The notes under the pieces: model-generated | Database searches by the model: none | Seen by the model: the letters and a program-made list of their open reading frames with translations, nothing else | What the model was told of the DNA's origin: nothing | Made by a program: the position numbers and the translations under genes | DNA from: Microbacterium sp. Root553 | Lineage (GTDB): Bacteria > Actinomycetota > Actinomycetes > Actinomycetales > Microbacteriaceae | Direction: 5' to 3' | Length of the DNA: 64,000 nucleotides | NCBI RefSeq assembly: GCF_001426995.1 | Contig: NZ_LMFY01000001.1 | Coordinates: forward strand, 818,709-882,708 | Shown here: piece after piece, positions 41,793 through 48,601 of the stretch | Numbering within the stretch: the first letter of the stretch is position 1 | Layout of the letters: every line of letters starts with the position of its first letter

Positions 41793-42835
41793 GCGCCGAC
41801 CTCGTCCTCGACGGACTCGACAAGAGATTCCCCGGCTCGCCGACGCCGGCGCTGCAGACGTTCTCCCTCACGGTGGCCGCCGGCTCCTGCACGGCCGTGC
41901 TCGGCCCCAGCGGCTCGGGCAAGAGCACCCTGCTGCGGGTCATCGCCGGGCTGGAGGAACCGGATGCCGGCACGGTGCGCATCGGCGGGACGGATGTCGC
42001 CGGCGTCGCCGCCGAACACCGCGGAATCGGAATGGTGTTCCAACGCTCGCTGCTGTTCCCGCACCTCACGGTCCTCGACAACGTCGCGTTCTCCGACCGC
42101 GTCTCGGGCATGAACCGCAGGGCCGCGCGATCCCGTGCCGCGGAGTACCTCGAGATGGTGCAGTTGCAGGGATTCGGCGACCGCAGGGTCGGGGAGCTGT
42201 CGGGGGGTCAGGAGCAGCGGGTCGCGATCGCTCGGGCTCTCGCAGCAGAACCGGCGGTGCTGCTTCTCGATGAGCCGTTCAGCGCGCTCGATCCCGCCCT
42301 TCGCAGCGACATGCACGACCTGCTCGAGGCGGTACGCCGTGAGGTCTCGCCCACCATCGTGCTCGTCACGCACGATCGCGACGAGGCGGCGCGAGCGTCA
42401 GACCGCATCGCTCTGCTCGAGCGTGGCGTTCTTCTGCACGAGGGCACCGTGCTCGACGCGTACCGCCGCCCGCAGAACCTGCGGGCGGCGCAGCTGATGG
42501 GAGGCCGCAACGAGGTCACCGGTGAAGTTCGTGACGGCCACCATCACAGTGCGCTCGGAGCGGTGCCGGTGCCACCTGAGACGCCGACAGGTGTCGGAAC
42601 ACTCGTGATCCGGCAGGAGGACGTGGCCGTGCTCGACGACGATGAGCGGGCGGCGCCGTCGGGCGCGATCCCGGGCGTCGTGGAGTCGGTGCGGGTGACA
42701 GGTGCGCGCTCCGAGATCGCGGTTCGCTGCGGCGACGTGCTGCTGCACGCCGAGGCGCCGCCGACACAGCGGTGCCCGCTCGGCGGCAGGCTCCTGCTGA
42801 TGCTGCCGACTGCCGCCGTGCACGTCGTCGCCTGA
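41789..42835 (+). CDS. ABC transporter ATP-binding protein (YnjD-like, extended)
   Basis: 348 residues from GTG 41789. Walker A GPSGSGKST, signature LSGGQEQR, Walker B LLLDEPFSALDP and the H-loop VTHDRDE are all intact. A C-terminal ~110-residue domain (GRNEVTGEVRDG ... VESVRVTGARSEIAVRCGDVLLHAEAP) resembles a TOBE/MOP-type fold, as in molybdate, sulfate and iron importers. E. coli YnjD (about 217 residues) lacks it. The extension might bind the substrate or a regulator. It ends the operon, converging on the radical SAM gene. Confidence 0.9.
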   Translation: MSADLVLDGLDKRFPGSPTPALQTFSLTVAAGSCTAVLGPSGSGKSTLLRVIAGLEEPDAGTVRIGGTDVAGVAAEHRGIGMVFQRSLLFPHLTVLDNVAFSDRVSGMNRRAARSRAAEYLEMVQLQGFGDRRVGELSGGQEQRVAIARALAAEPAVLLLDEPFSALDPALRSDMHDLLEAVRREVSPTIVLVTHDRDEAARASDRIALLERGVLLHEGTVLDAYRRPQNLRAAQLMGGRNEVTGEVRDGHHHSALGAVPVPPETPTGVGTLVIRQEDVAVLDDDERAAPSGAIPGVVESVRVTGARSEIAVRCGDVLLHAEAPPTQRCPLGGRLLLMLPTAAVHVVA

Positions 42836-42902
42836 TCCCGCGGGCCGAGTCAGGGGCCGTCGCGCCCGAGGCAGGGGCCGTCGCGGCGCCCCCCGCGGAT
42901 CA
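42833..42902. terminator. gap between ABC ATPase and radical SAM genes with stem and direct repeat
   Basis: The two stop codons lie in the outer arms of an imperfect inverted repeat (TGATCCCGCGGG from 42833; CCCGCGGATCA ending near 42902, one bulged base). Between them two 21-base units (GAGTCAGGGGCCGTCGCG and GAGGCAGGGGCCGTCGCG, starts 42847 and 42868) are directly repeated. It probably ends transcription in both directions. Confidence 0.5.
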
Positions 42903-44384
42903 GCGAGTGGCGGCGCGGGCCGCGCCGGTTTCCCTGACGCCCGTGAGACCCGAAGGCCGGGACACGACCTGCGGTTCGACACCGTCGCGGACGGAGGGGA
43001 TCGGCAGCAGCCGTCGCAGCTCGATGTTCTCGATCGGGTCGAGGACCGAGTGCTGCACGCAGGCAGGAACCAGGCGTCCGTCTTCCGGATGCGCCATCGC
43101 GTACATGCACGAGCCGAGGCGCTCCTGCGTCTCCTTGAGCAGGGGATCCTCGGCGACGATGCCCTGTTCCATGAGCTTCCATGCCGGATCGACCTGCTCT
43201 GCGTCCATGAAGTTGTGGACGACGAACGTCTTGAAGGAGACCTTGCCCCGCCGCGCCTCGCGCAGCACGCGCCGCAGTCCGCCGGCACGGCGGAGCACGC
43301 GTCGGGCGAGACCGATGAGCGGAGGGATGTCGCCCGGGTGGCCGGCGATCGCACGGATGACCTTCACCACGAGCACCGGCTTCGGGATGCCGCCGAAGAT
43401 CATACCGCCGAAGTGGTCGAGGAATCGGTCGCGAGCGGCGATGTCCTTCGGGTCATCGGGATCGAGCAGGGCGGCGAACCCGCCGCCGACACGCACGCCG
43501 ACCGTCGAGCGGTTGCACCGCGGGTCGCCGAACTGGGTGGCCTGCCAAGGCAGCTTGTGCCCCGCACCCGCCTCGATCCGCTCCCATACGGCGTCGATCG
43601 TGACCTCGCCGAAGTCCTCACGCCAGCGTCGGTCGTCACCGATGAAGGCGGCCGGCTGGAAGGACATCATGTCGAACGGCATCTCGAGAACGTCGCGGGT
43701 GACCTGCTCGACCTCGTCGACATTCGACGGCGTCACGGTCATGTTGTGCGCGAGGTAGCTGTCCACACCGTGATCGCGCTTGAGGTCGAGGAACATCTGC
43801 GCGAACTTCTCACGGAACGGATTCAGCTCGGCTTCGCTGTGCGGACGCACCGCGCCCTTGCGACCGCGCATGAGCGAGTCGAAGTGGGCGGCGAACGACA
43901 CCTTGTCGAACCTCGGCTGGCGATCCTCGTCGAGCACCACGTCGAGCAGGTAGTCGTACTCGAAGTCGCCGTGGGTCATCGACATCGGCTCGCGCCCGAC
44001 CGCGCGCATGGCGAGGAGCGCCTGCGCATGATCTTCGGCCGAAAGCAGGCTGACTTCCCCACCGATCAGCTGCGCGTGGGCCCGAGGTCCCCGAACCTGA
44101 CGCAGGAACGACATCTGACGCTCGACGTTGTCGACCGTGTGGTCGCCGTCGATGCGCACCTTGTTGGCATCTGCCGAGTGATAGCAGGGCGAACACGTGA
44201 GGTTGCACTTGGGAAAGACGCCGTGAGTCCCCTCGCATCCGACCGCGCAGCGCCCGAGCAGCTGGTTCGGCGTCTTCACGTGCTCGGGCAACTCGGACCA
44301 GCGGATGGCGAGAGCCCGACGTGTCTCCGGATGGATCGGTCTCGTCTCGAGCTCGATCCGCTTGATCGTCTGTGCGAGTCCCAT
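42900..44384 (-). CDS. radical SAM enzyme of unknown substrate
   Basis: 494 residues from ATG 44384 (GAGAGGAAG upstream). The cluster-binding motif C-x3-C-x2-C is CNLTCSPC (Cys60, 64, 67), followed by LIGGEVSLL, the SAM-contact GGE motif. The first 55 residues include another GRCAVGCEGTHG cysteine pair. The C-terminal half has cysteines in GSCMYAMAHPEDGRLVPACVQHSVLDP, which could hold a further cluster, though it is not a textbook SPASM domain. Orphan radical SAM proteins of this size act on lipids, peptides or cofactors; none is indicated. It has its own upstream gap. Confidence 0.85.
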   Translation of the reverse strand: MGLAQTIKRIELETRPIHPETRRALAIRWSELPEHVKTPNQLLGRCAVGCEGTHGVFPKCNLTCSPCYHSADANKVRIDGDHTVDNVERQMSFLRQVRGPRAHAQLIGGEVSLLSAEDHAQALLAMRAVGREPMSMTHGDFEYDYLLDVVLDEDRQPRFDKVSFAAHFDSLMRGRKGAVRPHSEAELNPFREKFAQMFLDLKRDHGVDSYLAHNMTVTPSNVDEVEQVTRDVLEMPFDMMSFQPAAFIGDDRRWREDFGEVTIDAVWERIEAGAGHKLPWQATQFGDPRCNRSTVGVRVGGGFAALLDPDDPKDIAARDRFLDHFGGMIFGGIPKPVLVVKVIRAIAGHPGDIPPLIGLARRVLRRAGGLRRVLREARRGKVSFKTFVVHNFMDAEQVDPAWKLMEQGIVAEDPLLKETQERLGSCMYAMAHPEDGRLVPACVQHSVLDPIENIELRRLLPIPSVRDGVEPQVVSRPSGLTGVRETGAARAATR

Positions 44385-44618
44385 GGCTTCCTCTCGACTC
44401 GGCGAGCGTCCGCACCGTCGACGGGCTCGATGTCCGCGAGTTGTTCGACGCCGAACGCCTCCCGGATTGCCTCCGATTGTCGCACTCCGCAGCTCCACCG
44501 GCGAGGCTTCGGGCGAACTCACCCGACAACGGCAGCCGGAGAGAGAGCGGGGCTCACTCGGAGGCCGGGGTGACCGCCTTGCCGGTGACAGGCTCCCCCG
44601 GTGCCGCCGAAACGCTCG
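44385..44618. other. gap upstream of the radical SAM gene
   Basis: 234 bases between two minus-strand genes. A GTG overlapping the DUF5107 stop (GTGA) opens a 22-codon frame ending AVTPASE. Another frame from GTG 44485 (MRQSEAIREAFGVEQLADIEP...) runs 69 codons into the radical SAM gene. Neither is convincing as a gene, but a small peptide next to a radical SAM enzyme deserves a check. The radical SAM promoter must lie here. Confidence 0.35.
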
Positions 44619-47582
44619 TCACCGCCCGTCGTCGCCGGTCTCCCTGGCGAAGAGCAGCAGCTCGGGAAGACTCGTCGCGAAGTAGTCCGTCGAGCCGTCG
44701 TCGCGGCGGGCGGCCGGCGGCACGTACTGCGCCCTGGCCTCGCCGAGCGACGCCGGCGGGTCGGCACGCGCGAGGCCGAGCGCGTCGTGCACGGCATCCC
44801 ACGCGGCGAGCGCCTGCCCCTCTCCCCCCTCCCAGGGGCGGAAGCGACGATCGATGAGGATGCGGTGGGCGCGTGCCGCCTCGCCCTCGGCCACCAGCAG
44901 CCTGATGTACTCGATCGTGAAGTCGTCGCGGGTCAGCACCAGGTGCTCCGCGGAGCGCAGGCGGTCGAGCCGCTGCGCCGCGGTGCGCCCCACGCGGGCG
45001 GCGAGCTGGTCCTGCTCGTAACGGAGTCGGGCGTCGCGCGGCGCGGCGGCGATCGCGCGCTCGTACAGCTCCTCCGCGCGAGCATCGTCGTGGCTGATGT
45101 TGTAGGCGGCGAGCGCGGCGTTGCGCAGGAGCACGGCATCCGCACGCCCGAGGGCGATCGCCCGCTCCCCGTGCGCAGTCGCCGCGTGACGACGGCCGTG
45201 GGCGTACAGCAGCATGCCGAGCAGCGAGTGGGCGACCGCATCGTCCGGGTCGACCGCCAGCGCCGCTTCCAGCGCATCGAGCGCGTCGAGCCCGAACGGG
45301 AACGCCCAGGTCAGGTCGGCCTCGCGAGCGCGGCGACGCTCGTCGGCGGCCCGGGTCTCGTCACCCCGCGTGCGGTGGATCTGCGCCGCGACGTAGTGGG
45401 CGACCGGCCGCACGTTGCCGCTCGCGGTCACGGGCAGTGCCGCCGCATCCCGGAGCACACGCAGGGCGTCGTCGAGGGCGCCCGCGTCGCGCAGGTCCCG
45501 TGCGACGTCGAGCATGAGGCCCGCGTCGGGTGCGATCCCCCGGCCGGCCAGCACCCGCAGGGTCGCATCGAGGGGATCGGCGACCAGGGCATCGGCGATC
45601 AGCGCGTCGGCGGCGGCGTGCTCCCCCGCGCGCCGCTGGAGGATGGCCCGCAACGCGACCCTGCGGGTGTCGTGGCCGACGATGCCGTCGAGGGTGTCGA
45701 GCACGCGCACCGCCGCGCGGTTCTGCTGACGCGAGGCGAGCGATCGGGCGAGGGCGAGCCCTGACGCCGCCGCCCAGGTTCCGTCCCACCCCGCCTTGCC
45801 GAACGCCTGCTCGGCCTCGATGTGGCGGCCGAGCCGGCGCAGGATCAGGCCCCGCAGGTAGAAGGCCTCGGCATCGGCCGGATTCGCGTTGCGCCGGGTG
45901 AGCCGCGCCAGCGCCCGCTCGACCCGCTCGAGGGCGCGCGCGTAGTCGCCGGCCCGGTAGTCGCGGTCGGCGAGGGCGAGGTTGGTGCGCGCGTCGCCGG
46001 GATCCCGCTGCAGGGCGGCGTTCCAGTAGCCCGACGGCGATCGCGTGGGGTGGCGGTACTGGCTGAGGTGCAGCCCGGTCAGATACAGCTCCTCGACGGA
46101 ATCGATGTCGTCGGGGAGCGGAGGCTCCTCGGCCACCCACGGCTCCTCGGCCGCGGCGACCGACGGGGTCCAGCGCACGAGCACCTGTCCGGAGGCGCTG
46201 AGCACCTCAACCCTGACGTCGTCTCCCGCATCGATCCCGCCCGCGCCCTCCGCCGTGACCGTGAGCGGCACTCCGGGCACGAGATCCTGCGTCCGCGCGG
46301 CGACCACCACGTCGCCGCGGAGGATGCGCGCGGTGGCTCCCGCCTGCGGTGCGGTCACCGCGAACGAGGCCGAGACCCCTCCCTCGCGGTCGACGTGCAC
46401 CGCCGCATCCGGTGTCGCCTGGTGGGCGACGCCGATGCCCGGGATCGGGTACCAATACTGCGTGAACACCTTCGTCTCGCCGGGGAGGATCCAGGTGAAG
46501 TCGGGCTGGTTGTCGGTGTAGACGCCCGCCATGAGCTCGACGTACGGCCCGTCGCCGTCGGTCAGCTGCGCGTCCCAGGCGTGCCCGAAGGGCGCATCAC
46601 CCCAGGTCCACTGCTTCTTGCCCGGCGACACCCGCCGCTCGGCCCAGTGCACGAACCCGGCCCCCGCGGCATGGTCGTACCCGCCGAAGAAGTCCTGGGT
46701 GCTGTCGACGATCATGTACGACGTCGGCACCGGGATGTTGCGATACCAGTCGATGCGATCGGCATCCGGATGCTCGGCGGCCAGCCCCGGGTAGTCCACC
46801 CCGTAGTACTCGCGATCGGCGGCGGGGAACCGCGTCAGCGCGCGACGTGCGTGGTCCGCGACGTAGCGCACGTCCTCCGGGAAGAACGATTGGTAGTCGT
46901 CGTGCACGCGCGCCGCGACGTTCGCCCACCACAGGAACGACTGTCGCTCGTCCGTGCGGTTGTGCAGCCGCACGGCGAGCTCGACCACCGAGCTGTGCGC
47001 ACGCAGCCGCACACCGTGCTGCGCCGACATGCGGGCGAACGGATCGTGATCGTGACACCACACCGTCACCGTGCCGTCCTCGTCGACCTCGATCGAGGTC
47101 TCCACCGGCAGGTAGGTGGCGGGGCGGTGGTGCTGCGGCCAGTTGAACTCGACGCCGCCCGAGATCCAGGGCCCGGCGAGACCGACCAGGGCCGGCTTGA
47201 TGACGTTGTTGCGGTAGAAGAAGTCGTAGTCGCTCGTCTTGTCGTACCCGACGTGGATGCGACCGCCGAGCTCGGGCAGCACGACCAGCCGCACGTACTC
47301 GTTCTCCAGGTGCACGGCATCCCACTCGCGGACGACCGCCTGGTCGGCGACGCCCTCGGTGAAGGGCAGCGGATAGACCCGCCCGCTCGACCCCTGGTAG
47401 ACGCGCTGATCGAGGTACATCGGGTACACGCTGGGCGCATCCGCCTCGTATGTGCGGATCGCGAGCGGCTGCCGCCAGGCCACCGCCTCGCCGCGCTCGA
47501 GCGCGTCCTGCAGCTCGGCGGGCGCCGCGGGCAGCACGAGGGTCTCGTGATCCGCGTGCGCGGAGGTCTGTTCCTCGGTCAT
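44619..47582 (-). CDS. DUF5107 domain protein with TPR repeats
   Basis: 987 residues from ATG 47582 (GAGGAGG 9 bases upstream; a further ATG at 47600 lies before that site). The N-terminal DUF5107 region (about 50-390) has VVLPELGGRIHVGYDKTSDYDFFYRNNVIKPALVGLAGPW and an aldose-epimerase-like beta-sandwich look. Residues about 500-960 are TPR/Sel1-like helical repeats (GDARTNLALADRDYRAGDYARALERVERAL; DDAVAHSLLGMLLYAHGRR). No signal peptide. DUF5107-TPR proteins are found in carbohydrate-use gene clusters and may bind or modify sugars; the reaction is unknown. It is divergent from an AraC regulator and 3 kb from GH35. Confidence 0.83.
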   Translation of the reverse strand: MTEEQTSAHADHETLVLPAAPAELQDALERGEAVAWRQPLAIRTYEADAPSVYPMYLDQRVYQGSSGRVYPLPFTEGVADQAVVREWDAVHLENEYVRLVVLPELGGRIHVGYDKTSDYDFFYRNNVIKPALVGLAGPWISGGVEFNWPQHHRPATYLPVETSIEVDEDGTVTVWCHDHDPFARMSAQHGVRLRAHSSVVELAVRLHNRTDERQSFLWWANVAARVHDDYQSFFPEDVRYVADHARRALTRFPAADREYYGVDYPGLAAEHPDADRIDWYRNIPVPTSYMIVDSTQDFFGGYDHAAGAGFVHWAERRVSPGKKQWTWGDAPFGHAWDAQLTDGDGPYVELMAGVYTDNQPDFTWILPGETKVFTQYWYPIPGIGVAHQATPDAAVHVDREGGVSASFAVTAPQAGATARILRGDVVVAARTQDLVPGVPLTVTAEGAGGIDAGDDVRVEVLSASGQVLVRWTPSVAAAEEPWVAEEPPLPDDIDSVEELYLTGLHLSQYRHPTRSPSGYWNAALQRDPGDARTNLALADRDYRAGDYARALERVERALARLTRRNANPADAEAFYLRGLILRRLGRHIEAEQAFGKAGWDGTWAAASGLALARSLASRQQNRAAVRVLDTLDGIVGHDTRRVALRAILQRRAGEHAAADALIADALVADPLDATLRVLAGRGIAPDAGLMLDVARDLRDAGALDDALRVLRDAAALPVTASGNVRPVAHYVAAQIHRTRGDETRAADERRRAREADLTWAFPFGLDALDALEAALAVDPDDAVAHSLLGMLLYAHGRRHAATAHGERAIALGRADAVLLRNAALAAYNISHDDARAEELYERAIAAAPRDARLRYEQDQLAARVGRTAAQRLDRLRSAEHLVLTRDDFTIEYIRLLVAEGEAARAHRILIDRRFRPWEGGEGQALAAWDAVHDALGLARADPPASLGEARAQYVPPAARRDDGSTDYFATSLPELLLFARETGDDGR

Positions 47583-47703
47583 CGTCGGCCTCCTCGTCAT
47601 GACCTGCGGCGGCTCCCGGCGGCGATGCGCCTCCGATGCGGTGGGTCACCTCCGAGGCTACGAAGACGGCGCGAGCGGAGCTATGGTGAGATCGAGGAAC
47701 ATC
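47583..47703. promoter_or_regulatory. divergent promoter region, DUF5107 and AraC regulator genes
   Basis: A 121-base gap between divergent starts, expected to contain the binding site for the AraC-type regulator. Ribosome sites are visible on both sides: GAGGAGG before the DUF5107 gene and GAGGA before ATG 47704. No direct repeats typical of AraC sites stand out. Confidence 0.35.
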
Positions 47704-48594
47704 ATGGACGAAACAGCGATACCACCCGAGCGGAGCGGACGGCCGGACGGCTTCCGCAATCAGCGACTGTGCGTCGTGCCGCGACCCCAGATCGAGGCGG
47801 CGCTCTCGCGAACCGTCACCCGCAGGCTGCTGGTGACCGACGCGGGGTATTTCCCCGCCGCGTCCGGTCATCGCCGGATCCGCGCGCATGGAGCCGCCGA
47901 GACCATCGTGATCCTCTGCGTCGCGGGCTCGGGGACCGTGCGCCTCGGCGAGGAGGAGCACCCGATGACGCCCGGTGCCTGCGTGACCATCCCCGCGGGG
48001 GTGCCGCACGACTACCGGGCATCGCTCGACGATCCATGGACGATCTGGTGGATGCACGTGCGCGGCACCGACGTGGCCGAGCTCACCGGCCCGCTCCTCG
48101 GCATCCCCCGCCCGCTCACCCGGCTGCGCGCCGTCGACGGTGCCGTCGCGCTCTTCGACGAGCTCGTCGGACACCTCGAACGACGCGTGTCACCCGCGCA
48201 GCTGCTCGCGGCCTCGGGAGTGGCATGGCACCTGCTCACGCGCCTCGCCGCCGACAGCATCCTCCCCGCCGAGGGCTCACCGCTGGAGCGCGCCATGCGG
48301 TTCCTCGAGACCCGCGTCGACAGCAACATCCCGGTGGCAGAGCTCGCCGGCATGGTCGGGCTGTCGTCGTCGCACCTGAGCGCGATGTTCCGGCGCGCGA
48401 CCGGAGGGGGGCCCGGCGCGTTCCACACCGCCGTCAAGATGGCGCGAGCGCGCACCCTGCTCGACACGACATCATCGACCGTGACCGAGGTCGCCGCAGC
48501 GGTCGGCTACAGCGATCCGCTCTACTTCTCCCGGCACTTCCGCCGGGTGCACGGCATGAATCCCACGACCTACCGCGCCCAGCACAAGGGGTGA
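47704..48594 (+). CDS. AraC-family transcriptional regulator
   Basis: 296 residues from ATG 47704. N-terminal cupin ligand-binding domain (HRRIRAHGAAETIVILCVAGSGTVRLGEEEHPMTPGACVTIPAGVPHDYRA) and two C-terminal HTH motifs (VAELAGMVGLSSSHLSAMFRRATGGGPGAFHTAVKMARARTLL; VTEVAAAVGYSDPLYFSRHFRRVHGMNPTTYR). This arrangement is typical of regulators sensing a sugar. It is divergent from the DUF5107 gene and converges on the beta-galactosidase gene with 7 bases between stops, so it likely controls both. Confidence 0.92.
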   Translation: MDETAIPPERSGRPDGFRNQRLCVVPRPQIEAALSRTVTRRLLVTDAGYFPAASGHRRIRAHGAAETIVILCVAGSGTVRLGEEEHPMTPGACVTIPAGVPHDYRASLDDPWTIWWMHVRGTDVAELTGPLLGIPRPLTRLRAVDGAVALFDELVGHLERRVSPAQLLAASGVAWHLLTRLAADSILPAEGSPLERAMRFLETRVDSNIPVAELAGMVGLSSSHLSAMFRRATGGGPGAFHTAVKMARARTLLDTTSSTVTEVAAAVGYSDPLYFSRHFRRVHGMNPTTYRAQHKG

Positions 48595-48601
48595 CGCGCG
48601 C

